Of a DNA stretch of 64,000 nt, positions 24,780-38,407 are shown piece after piece (the first letter of the stretch is position 1; each line of letters opens with the position of its first letter). The notes beneath the pieces are model-generated. The model made no database searches. It saw only the letters and a list, made by a program, of their open reading frames with translations, and was not told the DNA's origin. The position numbers were made by a program, and so were the translations under genes. Origin of the DNA: Macquaria australasica (Eukaryota; Chordata; Actinopteri; Centrarchiformes; Percichthyidae); the NCBI GenBank assembly GCA_005408345.1, contig SEMN01000046.1:1240001-1304000 (forward strand), written 5' to 3'.

Positions 24780-25468
24780 TAGGGAAACACCGCACGTACA
24801 CGGATTAGTTTAAATGACAAGACGCCCTCCGTAAAGTCACAGGAGACGCCAGCACCGTCCAGGATGGACTCGCGGAGACAAACACACACGTCGCAAACTG
24901 TGTATTAACGGCATTTTACGTCGGATGTCCGCGTTGTTTTTAAGTGAGTGTCCGTGTTTATGTCTTCTTGCTAGCTTAAGCCAGCGTAGCGTTAGCTGGT
25001 GCGCGCAGACAAACCGCTTCTCTCTCCGGTAAAATGTGACGTTATTCCTGATATACATCGCTCATTCGTACAGCAGGCGAACCGCACCGTGCGTGTTGTG
25101 CGTTCAGGAGTTTGTTTCGGTCGCTTTGAGGTCGAGACCGCGTTGCTTGTTCGACACTGTCAACGCAAGTTTAAAAAAAACAAACAAAGAAAGTGAAGAA
25201 AGTTGACGCTTTTCCTAAAATATCCGGGGCATCTTTTGCACCTTCAGTCACTCGTCAACAGCCTCAACAAATGGACGAAATGGATGTGATGTGGACTTTA
25301 GTCACCACGCAGCAGATACTTCGTGAATAACACTTCCTCCTTCTGCTGACAGGACACTTTACAAACAGTATCCTGTGTTTGAAGTGGAGGAAGTCTTCCT
25401 TGTTTTGTTCTTGTTTCGGCACAACTTCTTCTTGACTTTCCCTTAGATTAAGCTCTTCGGCTCAACAG
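24780..25468 (+). promoter_or_regulatory. abhd17a: abhd17a promoter region and noncoding first exon
   Basis: A CpG-richer stretch (24670-25150) precedes a strong donor, CTCAACAG|GTAGGT, at 25468/25469. The coding exon opens with only six UTR bases (26255-26260) before its ATG, so a noncoding exon upstream is required. The 5' boundary and start site are not visible. TAGC/GTTAGC words cluster at 24970-24999. The intron 25469-26254 shows no further feature. Confidence 0.5.
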
Positions 25469-26260
25469 GTAGGTCTGCTGCTGTTGTCATGTGCGTGTAT
25501 TGCGTGTTTGTAGTGATGTCATGTGGGGCGCCATCCAATAATCGTTGTCATAATTGACCCATCTGTTGGTTATCAGCTCTAAAACATGTTTACGTAATGA
25601 GCTGTAATCATTATGGTTTACCAGAGCCTCAAGTAGTTTGACCAGCATCCATAAAGTATTCAGTTTTAGAGCTGAAACAAAATTAATCAGCAACTATTTT
25701 GATAATTAATTACTCGTTTAAGTCGTTTTTCTAGCAAAAAAGCTAAACATTAATTGGTTCCAGGGTCTCATTTGCAAGAGCTTGCTGCTATTCTTTGTCT
25801 TGTGTGACAGTAAACAAAATGTTTTGGGGTCTTTGACTGCAAAAAAGCAATTTGAAGACATCGCTTTGGGCTTTATAAAACTGTGGCACACGTTTCTCAC
25901 TATTTTCTAACATGTATGTATTCATAACCAAATGATTAAGCAATGAATCAAGACAATAAGCTGCAGATTTATCACAACTGCGATAATGGTTATTGTAACC
26001 AGCAAATACTAACTATTACCTGTTATTAAGCTGTAGCCGATGTACATGCCATGCTATATATCTAATTGCTCATAATCTTAACATGTTGCAAACTAGCTGT
26101 TGTGGAAACATTTTCATCATCATCATTGTTGCCACACTTTGACCGAATGCCTCGTACGTTGCATTGTAATATCTCATGTAGTATCTCATTGTGTTAACAC
26201 TGGGATGATGTGGATTCAATAGCACAGTGATCCTCTTGTCCTCCTCCTGCACAGTGAAGG

Positions 26261-29200
26261 ATGAATGGCCTCTCTCTCAGTGAGCTCTGCTGCCTGTTCT
26301 GCTGCCCGCCCTGCCCCAGCCGCATCGCAGCCAAGCTCGCCTTCCTCCCCCCCGAGCCCACGTACGCCTTTCTTCCAGACCCAGAGGCAGGCCCTGCTGC
26401 ACCAGGAGCAACGGGGACATCTAGCCTGCGGGCGCGGAGCGGTGCATCGGTTTCTGGAAGCGGAGGTGCCGGGGCTGTGGAGGGGAGATGGAAGCTCCAC
26501 CTGACAGAGCGAGCGGAGTTTCAGTACTCGCAGAGAGAACTGGACACGACGGAGGTGTTCCTCACTCGATCCAGCCGAGGGAACAGAGTCGGCTGCATGT
26601 ACATTCGCTGTGTTCCTAATGCCAGGTAGATAGTTTGAAAGGTTTACCTAACTTTTGAGTCAGTGTGGTAACAGTTCCAACTGACTGATTGTTTGTGTGT
26701 TATAGAGCACAGCTGGCTTGGCGTTTCTTATTCATTTTATGACCGTGTGTCACACTTCTTTGGAAGTGTTTCCACACCCTCCTTCCTTGTCAGTCTTCTT
26801 CCACTCACATCCAGGTCTACTTCCTTTACTTGTCTCCCTGTTCACTCAGCTGACTCAAAGATTTTCTCTTCCTGCTTTTCCATGGATCACTGCTGCCATT
26901 TATTTGAACAATTTCTTTTACGTTTCAAAAATAATTCTTTTTTTGTCCTGTAGGGTTTGTAGGAACTTGAATGTTGAGTTTCACCTGCGCTTGGTAATTC
27001 TGGTTTGTGATAATAATCGTAATAAAAAAAACTGTCACTCTCAGAGACAAGATATCAGTTTTCAGTGAGTCAGAGACAAAACATTTGCAACTATCTGGCT
27101 TCCTCTCCTGTAGGTTTGTGTCATTTGATTATTCGCAGATAGTTTTATGAGAAGTGATCATATCTTTTAGCCTAAGTAGAAGTGATATCTTATGTACTGA
27201 TGAGTTTTATGCCCATCCTGCTGCACTGCTCTGCTGCTGATTAATTTACCAAATCAATTAAAAAGACATGGACAAGATTGTGTTACAGTCTGTGTATCTT
27301 GTATTTATCTCTATCTAGTATTACACAAGAATGACTCCAAACATGACCTGATACGAGTCATTGTTATGCCACATTCTGAGCTGAGGGGCCAAGAGCAAAG
27401 CCACGGGCTGTATGGGTTCATAAACATTACCACTGAGCGAGGATCTCAAAACAGTCAGCGTGTAGAAAAAGTATCAGATTTCTCTAGGGAGCACAACATG
27501 CATTCATGAATAAAAGGCAAGGGTTAGAATACCCAGCTTTTATAGTGGATACTCTGCTTCTCAGGTTGTACAAAATGTCTAGAAGTAAGAGTCATTTGAC
27601 AAGCGTCCATCGTGGTAAACTAATCCTCCAGCATGCAGCCCTTTTAGACAAAGACGTGTTGGAACAGAGTCCAAGTAACCTTGCTATGTTTAGCTTAACA
27701 ACAGTTTGCTTATGGTTTGATTCACTGTAGAGTTACCAGGTTGGACTCGTGGATGTGATGAAGTGTTTGTCAGTTTGTTTGTGTCCATTTTAATGTTACT
27801 GTTAATCCTTCATGTGACTCCTTCTATTGTCTAATGTATGTATACATATGATATGGCATATGCACTTGAAGAAAGCCTCAACTGAAGATGTTAATTTTCC
27901 TTTGTTTCATTTACTAGTGGTGTTTTCTAGTCATCCTAGATCCTGTAAAAAGGACCACTATTTATATAAAAAAAATAAAAAAATAAAAATGTAAAGGATA
28001 AAGCTTGTATATTTAGTTACAATATAAAATACAGGCAGGGATAGAAACTTTTGAATTTGTGGATGTCTCATTATCTGTTGTCTACTAACCCGTCTTTTCA
28101 ATGTGTGATCTTTCAGATTTACAGTGCTCTTCTCCCACGGTAACGCAGTCGACCTGGGCCAGATGAGCAGCTTCTACATCGGCCTTGGCACTCGCATCAA
28201 CTGCAACATCTTTTCCTACGACTACTCAGGCTACGGTGTCAGCACTGGCAAGCCCACTGAGAAGAACCTTTACGCAGACATAGATGCTGCCTGGCACGCC
28301 CTGCGCACACGGTATGTTATGATATAATTGGCCCACATGTTGTCCTTCAAGGGATGATTTATTATTCGGTGTCTTACTCTGCCGCGACATGACGCGTAGT
28401 TTAGATTAGGAGCAAAGCGAACCATGTTAAAAATGTGGATGAATTCAAATATCTACCACTGCTGTGCATAGCACCAAAAAGAAGCAAACAGGAGTGAAAA
28501 ATGACCGGCAGCAGAGGGTCAAGTAAAGATAAAGATGTGAAGAAGGGGTGAATCCAGGCGGCAGAGGTTGAGATCAGTACAGAGCTGGTATGAAGAGAGT
28601 AGAACAGAGAGGGGACAGATGCCGTGGGAATAAAAAAGAGTGAGATGGATGGATGAAGAGCGGGAAGGCTGGGGGGGAGATGTCTCTCAAGGACGCTGTG
28701 GTGTGATAAAGTGTCTCATTAGTGAAAGCGGAGCTGCCTTAATGCGGCTGTAGCCCTGGGAAGACATGACACCACAGAGCACTGACAAAGGGCTGGTTGA
28801 GGTGAATTTACATTTGGGTATAGCTGTCACTCTTCACTGTGTAATTTCAGCATAATTATTAAAACCTTTCAATACCCTACCTCCTTACAAGAAATGATTT
28901 TTCTCCAAAAGGTTAAATGAAACTTTTTTTTCCAAACTGAACAGACTGAAGACATGTTAAAATGATTTGTAATTTAATAGAGTAGAACATTGATTACAGT
29001 TTTGACAAGTTTTGATTATCCTGCAGTCAGTTCAGTAAAATTACCAAACATTTACAAATTACATCTTCAAAATACTACGGTTGTCTGGTTTACTTGAAAA
29101 ATAATCAAAGGACTAATAAGTAATGAAAATAATTGTATATTTATAGTAGCGACCATAGAACAAAGTCAATTAAAAACATATACATATTTCTATATTGTGC

Positions 29201-31069
29201 TACTGCTACTGTATATATCTGTCACTGCTGGACTTGGTAAGCTACAAGGCGCAACTTCCATTAGCCTGCACTATAAGGGCTTTCTCTGTTTCTTTGGTTT
29301 TAACCAGGTATGGCATTAGCCCAGAGAACATTATCCTGTATGGACAGAGCATTGGTACAGTACCCACTGTAGACCTGGCATCGCGGTATGAGTGTGCTGC
29401 CGTGGTTCTTCACTCACCTCTAACGTCTGGCATGAGAGTGGCCTTTCCTGACACAAAGAAAACATATTGCTTCGACGCTTTCCCCAAGTAAGTCTCTCTT
29501 TGTACCCTTTTCAACAAGTCACTCTCTCTCAGCCTCAAATATACAATGTTTGACACTTTTCTATATTTTATTGTTTAAATAGAAATGAAAATTAGATCAG
29601 TTAAATGTGTTTTTTGCTATGATTTTAGTGTCTTTTCTTGGTTAGAGTGCAGATATCATTTGTATTTTATTTTCATAGGTGTGAGAAGGTTATCCACATA
29701 CTGTTAAATTTCAGAGATGTTTTGCAATGTTAAATTAGATCTGCAGCATGCACTGCGAGTGCTTATTCACGCAATGCTTTTTAAGAACAGGACAAAATGG
29801 GTATTAATAAGCCATTAAAATGGTTAAAGTTAAAGTAGTAATATTGCAGAAAACAGGTGGCTGGTTGTGAAAAAGTACTTTTTGGCCCTGTACTTGTCAG
29901 ATATTCTTTTAATCCTTCATATTCAGTTATAACCTCCTACTCTGGAGAGATTTGGTGCCCCACATTTGTGTGCGATTGTAATGTGGGTGTTCACTGTTAC
30001 GTGTTGTTTTTTTTTTTTTTCAAACCTTGGCCACTAAACATTTCCCTTGGTGGTACAAACAACGCAGAGCAGTGCTATCATTAGTGAGGCTCTATCCCTT
30101 CTGTTCTTGTTGTCAGTTTAGTTTTAGAGTCTGATGAAGGTCAATAGTAGCCAACACCAGCATTTACGCAGAGTCTAGTCCCAGATGGTACAAGTGGGAG
30201 AGGAGCAGAGGTGGTAGGAAACCAGGGAATGCCTTGCTGTGTGTGTAGTGAGCTGAGAAAGCCTCCAGTGTTCGCCTGTTGTTCAAACTCAGAGTGGGCA
30301 GCTGGCATCCCTCCTCTCTCTCTGTGGATCTGTCTGTGTGTTTCTCTACAATTTTCTGTGTAAAATATGTCCATATTCTATGGGATGATGTGATTTATAA
30401 TTTTAAGATTTGGCCATTATGTGCTTAACTTTACTGTGGCTGCGATTATTTAGCAATCGCAATTTGCACATATTATCATTTATCTGCACCCAGGCAATAA
30501 AACCATTATTTTTCAGTCAGTGGACTTCTACACATGGTTCTGTTTTTGCTAAACAAAAATAATAAGACCAAAATATTATGTTAGTTTAAAAGCAGTAAAT
30601 ATGTTTTAGAGGCTATAACAATTTACTGTAGCAGTCCAGACAAAAGTGAAGCTTCACCGATCCATTAAGATACTCCTTTTTAACAATGTATTTTAGCCAC
30701 CATGATCACATCACTATTAACGTGACCTGTGCAATCTGCTTTCAGATCTTTTACAGAGGTGATAATATTGATAAGTAAATCATCAATTTCATAAAAAAAT
30801 CTACCTTCTTTTTTTTCTCATTCCCCCTTTTTCCTCTTTTTAGCATTGAGAAAGTGTCCAAAATCACATCCCCGGTGCTCATCATCCATGGGACAGAGGA
30901 CGAGGTGATTGACTTCTCCCACGGCCTGGCTCTGTTTGAGCGCTGCCCCAAGGCTGTGGAGCCCCTCTGGGTGGAGGGAGCGGGACACAACGACATTGAA
31001 TTGTACAGCCAGTATCTGGAGCGCCTGCGCCGCTTCATAGGACAGGAGTTGGCAGTGCAGCACGCCTGA
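26261..31069 (+). CDS. abhd17a: Alpha/beta hydrolase ABHD17A, protein depalmitoylase (4 coding exons)
   Basis: Exons are 26261-26625, 28117-28311, 29308-29487 and 30844-31069, giving 321 aa. ABHD17 enzymes are membrane-tethered serine hydrolases that remove palmitate from proteins such as N-Ras and PSD-95. The N-terminal cluster Cys10, 11, 14, 15 and 18 (CCLFCCPPCP) is the palmitoylated membrane anchor of the family. The triad is Ser201 in GQSIG, Asp266 in GTEDEVID and His295 in GAGHND; FSHGNAVDLGQ is the oxyanion-side motif. The linker after LAFLPPEPTY is Gly/Ala/Ser-rich. GRWKLHLTERAEFQYSQREL, RGNRVGCMY and IEKVSKITSPVL fit 17A better than 17B or 17C. Phases (2, 2, 2) join cleanly. The ATG begins the conserved MNGLSLSELC. 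Intron 1 of the coding part (26626-28116) and intron 2 (28312-29307) show nothing but AT-rich sequence. Confidence 0.96.
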
Positions 31070-31740
31070 CCATCACCACTAGGATCAACATCGACATCAG
31101 CATTACCATTTTTCCTGGCCCACTTAAAGCTTCATCTCTCTGTGTGTCCATGAGTCATCCAAACCGTCCCTCAGTGCTTTGTTTTCGGGGCACAGTATCC
31201 CTTTAATGGACCGTGGATGGATACGACATGGAGAAAAGATGTGTGTTCATAAAGTGTGTGAGTGTTAAAGACTTTGTCACAAACTGCATATTAGACTGTT
31301 TTGTTTTTTTTAGCAGTTAGTTTAACAGTACAGCTGCCATGTGTCATGTGGCAGCAGATAAATTCCTATGCTGTGCAATACTATGGACAGTGTCCACAGG
31401 AAAAAGACTTTAAATGATAAGGAGATCGAACAGAACAACAAACTGATATGTAATCATGTAGGTCAATTATGTTGTGGTCCACGTGAAAAATTCCTGTCAA
31501 TTTTCCAGCCTATTCATAGAGTTGGTGTGTTAACCCAAGTTAAATGGATAATGGTGAAGCATGGGAAACACCTTCTCTAATGTTCTTTTGACATGTTGAG
31601 GAATATTTTGGTTTTCTAATCACCTATTAAAATAGCAAACAGGTTTGTAACTAAGTTCTCTACGTTGAGTTTTATTAGTAACACCCGTACAATCTAATGC
31701 AATCCAGTTTTAAAGCCCTATAATAAATCCTGTTTAGAGT
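31070..31740 (+). other. abhd17a: abhd17a 3' UTR (minimal form)
   Basis: Noncoding sequence runs from the stop to an AATAAA at 31722-31727. The end is uncertain: the hexamer near 34177 could serve longer transcripts, which would put much of the following gap into the 3' UTR. Confidence 0.45.
31722..31727 (+). terminator. abhd17a: candidate poly(A) signal of abhd17a
   Basis: AATAAA in CCTATAATAAATCCTG, about 650 bases after the stop, followed by TG-rich sequence from 31751. Confidence 0.4.
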
Positions 31741-34700
31741 AGTTGATTTAACTGTGTTCTTATTTTGTAGTGATTGGCTGTGTTGCATTGGACTGCATTA
31801 TATTAAAAGGTGTTTCTAATATTCTATCCCCTCATGCATGTACTACATGCATACATACACATACATGGAGATGAATTTTAATTTTGCGTGTTAAATGTTT
31901 TTTTTTTTTTCGCTGTACTGAACATTTTGCTCAGGTAACCCTCTTTTAGACATTAGGGTCAGTGTGTTCCACATTTGTTTGTGTCTTTTTTTTTTTTTTT
32001 TTTGTTTTGTTTTGTTTTATATGCACTCAGCTAAATCTCCTGAGATCCTTTGAGCAAAGATTTCTGAAAACATGTTCATCCATTTTTTTTAAATCTTTTA
32101 ATTCTAACTAAGTGATGAACCAAACTATGATCCCAGAACTTGAGGTACAGACCAAACCGGGAGTTTGGTGAGCCGTTACACCGTTAATGTTTTCTTTCTT
32201 GTTCCACTTGAGTTTCCTTTTCCTTCCTTTCCTTTTCTTCGGTCTTCTCTGCACCCAATCTGTACCCCCCAGTAGCGGAGTGGGACTGGCTGTGTTAAAG
32301 AAGGACAGAAGTTCAGGAGCCTCAAAAAGAAAATACCTCCAGCTCCTTCATTTAGTGGCATGTCTGAGAGTCTGTTAGCCCTGTCCACTTTGTTTCAGCC
32401 TTGCTCGTCTTGTTTATGTCTCTCACCAGTAGGTCACAGATGTCAGCGAAGTTCCTGTTTCCCTCAGTGTCTGGAACAGAGAAGCAACACTAAAATTAAA
32501 CAGGCCTCAGTTTCCTACCTCCAGCCTGTTTTTTATCTCCTTCTGTCTTTATTTATTTAATGCCGTCTGACGGCCATCTTACTCATTTACACTCCATCTC
32601 GAGGGGCAATTTTGTCTATTTGAGTAGTGAATGAAAACTTCACTTTTGCAGTCAAGTAATTTATGATTGTTGACAAAAACAAATGTTTGACATTTTAATG
32701 GTTGATGAGCTTCACATTCTTATTAATGAACATCATTCCCACCCATATACAGATAAGCACAGGAAGAGATGTTTTGTCACAATATTATGCAGCGCCGTGG
32801 TCCTTTTTATTTGTTTTACAGCTTTAACACTAAGAAGCTCTTCTGAAGGAACTGACACTTAAACATTAGAGGTCAGACAGGTGGACAACGTCTTGGCACA
32901 TTTATCGTCCAACATGATGACAATACTATTCCACTATTTTTCTGTGCTACATGTAAAAACAGACAGCAAATAGGCTGTAAGTGAAGAATATCCCTTTAGA
33001 AGTCTTTCCTCTCTGGTTTACAGTCTTTCATCAAGAACTGCCTATAACATTTGTCTGTTTGTCCATGCAGACATGTTCCACATAATAGTTAAGCATTTCT
33101 ACCTATTAGAGGCATAATGTCTTGGTAACTCTATTGATTTTACTACACAGAATTGAGTGGTACAGCACATTTTCTAGCTGCTGGTGTTATTTTTGTAACA
33201 ACTGAAAACTGTCTCAAACATGTATTGCCCTTATGTTTTTTTTTGTTTTTTTTGCGCTGATTATTTAGGGAAATATCACTAACCAATATACAGTAAAAAA
33301 ATTGAGCCATTTTGCTGCAAATGCCGTCATTCTTGTGGTGATATTGTAATCAGTGTACAAAAAGAACTGGTACAAGATTATATCAGCTGGCTGTCTGACT
33401 CAAAAGATAAATCTTAATCCCTTCCTTTTCACTGCCTATTTTAGATCCACCGCACTCCATCGTGACAAAATCCCTTCGTTCTCACAGAGGAGTTTCCTCT
33501 GAGTTGATTTACATGAACCTCAGACTTTTGAGTGTTTCACTTTAAGCTTTTTAGTTGAAAGTGAGATTTTGTTTTTGAAGTGAAGTCGGGATTTTCAGGT
33601 TTTCTTGTGTATGTATGAACCAAAGTGTAACTTTTTTTTTTTTTTTTTTTTTAGCGCTTTACCCAGTATACCTGCTGTTTATGTTGGTATCTTCGTAACC
33701 AAAGCAGCCATGTTTAAATCTCAGTTCTTTTGTTAACTTTTTATTTGTCCATGTAGATGGTCTGATCTCTTTCTAAATAATTATGTTTTACCATATCATG
33801 TTTAGTTTCAAATATGCAGCAACAGAGTTTCAATAGCATATATTACAAAGTTGTGGGTGTTTTTATTTTATTTTTTCAAGCTGTTAAAATGTATTATTTG
33901 TGGAGGAGTACAACTAAGCAATACAGCAAAGCGGTGAGTTTGTGTTTTTAAAAAAAAAAAGTGTGTGGGATGGTGAAAGAACAATGACAGCCGAGCTTCA
34001 AGCAGATAAATGAAAAGCTTTTGTTTTTGTCTTTTATTCAAATGTTTGGACTTCTGGTGTAACATCTGTGGGTATCACTTTTGTCATCACATCCAATGTT
34101 TATTATACTGACTAATTTTTAGTTTTTAAAGATTTTGTCCTTTTTTTTTCAGAGAATTAAAGAGAATAAGAAGTTAATAAAACATAATCAGAAATTGATA
34201 ATTATCATGACTCTTTTCCTCTTTTTGAAGCTATTTCTTCCATCCAGGTGTCGTTTCATAGTAAATATGTGCTCTAATCTCCGAGAGAAGAGCCTTTTCT
34301 ACAGAAATCGGTGTTACGTGTGTCTCATTCAGTCCCTGATTTTCCACTCATGGCAGCTCTGGCACTCAGTGAATAATGACCTGCCTGTAGTGAAAGGCCT
34401 CACGGGGCCAGGCGAGACAGATCCAAGAAAGGCTCGGGTGAATAATTGGCTGATGAGTAAATGAGTCTTTAATTGCCTGGTGTGTGTTTCTTTCTTTTTT
34501 TTTTTCTTTCTCCTGTGTAGAGTTGTTGTGTGTTGGGATGGGCTTGTTATCATCTGTGCCAAAAAGGGTTCAAATGATGTGTTTTAATTAAAGCAGTACA
34601 AGGACTCAGGTCTGTCCCAGCCTCCCCTCACTGTCTGCCACCATGTTGAGTTGTGGGGAAACGGGGACAGATGGATCGTAAGCTTCGCTCCCCCTCCTCC

Positions 34701-37700
34701 CCCTGAACGCACGCACACTTATGCCAGCTCTTTTTCAATGGACTGCATAAACAATCTGGTGTCCCACTCAAATGCTCTTATGGATTAAAAGCAGCTGCAG
34801 CGGCACATCCCCCTGCGTAAGGCAAAGTTAGTGCAGTCTGACCTACTGCATCAAACACAACCACACACAAGTGCACTGACTTTCACGCAGCACAACAACC
34901 CTTTTATATCATATATCAAAGGATTGTGGATGTGCCGGCCGGATCTCGACAACAGAAGACTTAAAACAAGACTTGTGAATCAGAGAGCTGTGTTTGAATG
35001 TTCTCAGCTTGAGAATTGTAGTTTGGTGACCATCTCGACTATACTGTATATCAGTCTGAGAGATAGAGAAACACGTACAGGCCGACGTATTTCCATCAGA
35101 TGCCGATATGGCTTTGTTTAACCACAGAGTATAAAGGGCCTGGATGAGGAAAGAAAAAAAGGCTGAAACACAGTCCTGCACATTTGCATGTTGACCTGAC
35201 TGTAACACAAGTGCTGCAGGTAACCTGGAAAGACCGTGACTGCTTAGACAAATGGACACACGCTAAGAAAACAGTGCTAAAAAGTGTATCAAGCAAAGGT
35301 TTCTGGGTAAAAAAAAAAAAAAGTCATTATTTTGTCTAAGTCTTTGTTCTTTACCAAATGTATTGTCATTTAAATATTTAACAACAGAATAATTAATAAT
35401 ACCTTTTGGTTAATCTTTTGGCAGCCTTACATGATCCATAATAGTAGACCATTGGTCAACTACCTCAGCCCTTGATCAGTTTTTAGGACATTAAAGAACA
35501 TACTGAATGCATATTTTCCAAAGCATGATACTTCTAATGAGAGCACATTTGCCCCTTTCTTACCTCATAACTCAATTTCTCGCATACAAAGACTCACACG
35601 CACAAAGAAGTTAAGATTCATAAAATTCAAACAAAGCTGAGATAATACACATTCTTCCATATGGCTGACTAGACCGGAATGTAAACCCAAATGTAAAGGG
35701 TTTAGACACTGCATGTCTCGTTTAACTCTACGCCTGACATTTGTTTAGGACTAGCAGTCACTTAATGTAACTGGAATTGTATTTCCTGAGTACACAAAGT
35801 TAGCTCTTAAACTGCTCTCCAGCTCATCTGATTGAGACCTGATAACATATAGTAACCATCCACTAAGTGCATCATTAGCCATTAGCCCACCTAGACAGAG
35901 ACAGGTTTGTACTGGATGTTTGTATATCTGCAGCCCAGAGACCGTCAGCGAGGCTGCCTGGCTGATATTACAAAGCAGCATGTGGAGGGGGACAAAACAA
36001 CAAAGCTGGAAGGAAAACACAAAATTGGAGTGTACTGCATACACACATACTACTATAATATCTTCCTGCTTAATCATTAATCAAAGAGTCGCCAGGATGT
36101 AGATGAGCTGTGGCCTCTGATGAAACGATCTCTCCAGCATTCAAAAGGAATTGCAGCATGCAAGCTTCCTCACATAGGTTAGGAACATTCAGTATTGTGA
36201 TGCGTATTTATTTGAGGCTTGTCTGCTGAGTTTATATCTTGCTTTTCTTTCGCATTACCATTCTTGCAGAGCATCTTTTTGCCCCGTGCATTATGTAGAT
36301 CCCACTGATGGTTTATCTGCTGTCTTCTTTGGCATGGCATGGCGGATTCTAATGCGCTTTCCTCCTTAATGTTGTTTTGTTTTTTGTGCTTGGACTCACT
36401 CGGGGAGCACGCTCAAGCACAGGGCCTTTTATGTCAAACGTAATTGCATATCCGCTTCTAGCAATGCACGGTATATGTAACTGATATTGTTATTTTGTGT
36501 TTTGATTTTATTTTTATTTTATTCTTTTTTTATTGGTTTTTCAAAAGGATAAAGTACACCTAAGACAGGACAAGAACAGGAACTAACAGATAGAGTGTTA
36601 TATACAGTATATATTCTACATGATATATATCATATGTACCAAATAGTACATTATATTATATGAACTAAATAATACCTCAGATTATACAGGTCATATAGTG
36701 CATTGTTTGTCTGTCCCTGAGGTGAGAGGCCATTTTTTGTACCTGGTTCACATGGCTGTGAGACGAGGCTTGCTCACTCTCATGAACTAGTGTGTCACAT
36801 TAGCAGTCACACAGGAAAAAAGCTCTGTCTTTGCTCTTCATGCAGAGTGACCACCTGTTGAAGTGTGCTCACTGTTACCATGTCTCCCAGCCTTCCCTGG
36901 TCACCCCCATAAAGCAGATGAAGCTGACCTGATCTGTGCGCACACAAACACTTGTTGTGGTCAATTAGGACAGTGGTTTGAAACCTTTTTAGCTTCTGAC
37001 CCCTTAAAATGGATAAATGTCTACTCATGACCACTTATCACATGGTCTTAATGTGGACGCGAGTTGTGAGTTCAACCAAAGAAGGATCTTTGCTTCTCAA
37101 ATTGTTTGATTTAAATGACTTTTGGAGGCATAAAGAGGTACAAGTTTCCAGTATTATGCTAGGAAATACCATAAACTAAAGAAAAGTGAGAAAAGCTAAA
37201 CATAATTTTGTTTGTTTTTTCCTTTGTTACCCCTTTAATCACCTTGTGGCCTCTCTGATTTATCCTGGGACCCCTTGGCAGGTGCTGACCTCCAGGTTGG
37301 GAACCACTGAATTAGGACATTGGATTGACTTGCATGAATTCACTGGGGACATAACCAGAAACCCCAACACTGACCTTCTCAACCTTAATAATTGTGGTGA
37401 CCAGCTTTTTGTCCCTTAATATTTAACGTACAAGCGTGAGAGTGGTATCAATCCTCTCAGCCAAATCCTTCTCTTTGTTTTAGTTTGTGTTGCCTCTCTT
37501 GCAGTAATTGCTGTGAACAATGTACAGTATGCTTGTTTTGCTCTTTGATTTTGTCATTATCATTTCATGTTTGAAGATTGAATGAGACTACAAGGCTCTT
37601 GGATTTTTTCACTTGTATTTAGTTGTTGTTGTGCCTGTTGGTTGAATGTCTTGAAACAATGAAGCAAACTCAACTAAGACATGTATAAATATATAAAATA

Positions 37701-38397
37701 CATACTTTAACACCATGTTACCTGGCTTAAAAATGCACTTATTTTCTTTCATTTCGATTACTTGTGGCTGCTGAAGTAGTACATTTCAACAGACTCCTGA
37801 TTTTATGGATAAGAACAAGTTCACGTGTTTTGTTGTGTTGAACGAGGTTGAAAGTCAATGGCTTGTAAAAGAAAGTTATGTTTCCTCTGTTTTTATGTTT
37901 TAAATGAATTACTGTGAATGTCAAAAATGCCTTTGTCTTTGAATTCCTGGAAAAGCGTTTGACCAACGCAGCAAAGCCAGTTTCAGGAAAGGAAGGTCGT
38001 GACTGCTGCATTCAAGTCAGCAGAAATGTCTTCCACTCAGCAAAATAACTTGGGCTCTGTCCAGAACAGCCTCTGGTCCTTTAATTGATAATGTCAATCC
38101 TAACAGCAGTGAGCATGTTGTCCATCACAGCACAAGGGTAAATAGACAGATGGAGAGCTGCCTGCATCTATCCAATGAAAAATCTTTGTGTACAGTTTGT
38201 GTAGTCAGATAGATGTGCTTTAAAATAGCAAAAAAAATACAATGGACATAGAAAACATCACAAAACAGAGTTGTGTTTTAACAAAACTATGATAATTAGA
38301 TGTTAGAAATTATACCTACTTGTGGTTTCAGAGCGTTCGTCCAAAGATAAGAGGGAATCAAGAACACACAGGGCAACAATCATAATAATGATAATAA
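31741..38397. other. gap between convergent abhd17a and rgl1
   Basis: There is no coding exon I can support on either strand. It holds several T-runs (31899, 31988, 33238, 33632), A/T-rich sequence and a complete hAT-type MITE at 36971-37309. An AT-rich segment at 36480-36700 could be an old LINE tail. Part may be extended 3' UTR of either gene. Confidence 0.5.
36963..37317. mobile_element. Complete hAT-type MITE with perfect 8-bp target duplication
   Basis: The element at 36971-37309 (339 bp) begins CAGTGGTTTGAAACCTTTTT and ends AGGTTGGGAACCACTG, so its ends are imperfect inverted repeats of the CAGTGGTTCCCAACCT kind seen in many vertebrate hAT MITEs. It is flanked on both sides by AATTAGGA (36963-36970 and 37310-37317), the 8-bp duplication expected of hAT transposases. 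There is no transposase ORF. The perfect duplication suggests a fairly recent insertion or little decay. Confidence 0.92.
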
Positions 38398-38407
38398 TTT
38401 ATTTATT
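38398..38407 (-). terminator. rgl1: tandem poly(A) signal of rgl1 (AATAAATAAA)
   Basis: Two overlapping canonical hexamers on the minus strand about 1.7 kb after the stop codon. Upstream hexamers on this strand are rare between here and the stop, so this is the best candidate end. Confidence 0.5.

Larger units (their letters stand above)
20701..24780. other. intergenic zfand5-abhd17a
   Basis: I find no exon with supported splice sites. The segment is AT-rich, with a G-strand C-run near 21521-21535, a 13-bp hairpin at 23867-23908, and a CT microsatellite followed by a run of 14 G at 24347-24411. The part 23960-24200 may be an old repeat (its minus strand carries a 96-codon open frame), but I could not name it. 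Confidence 0.5.
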
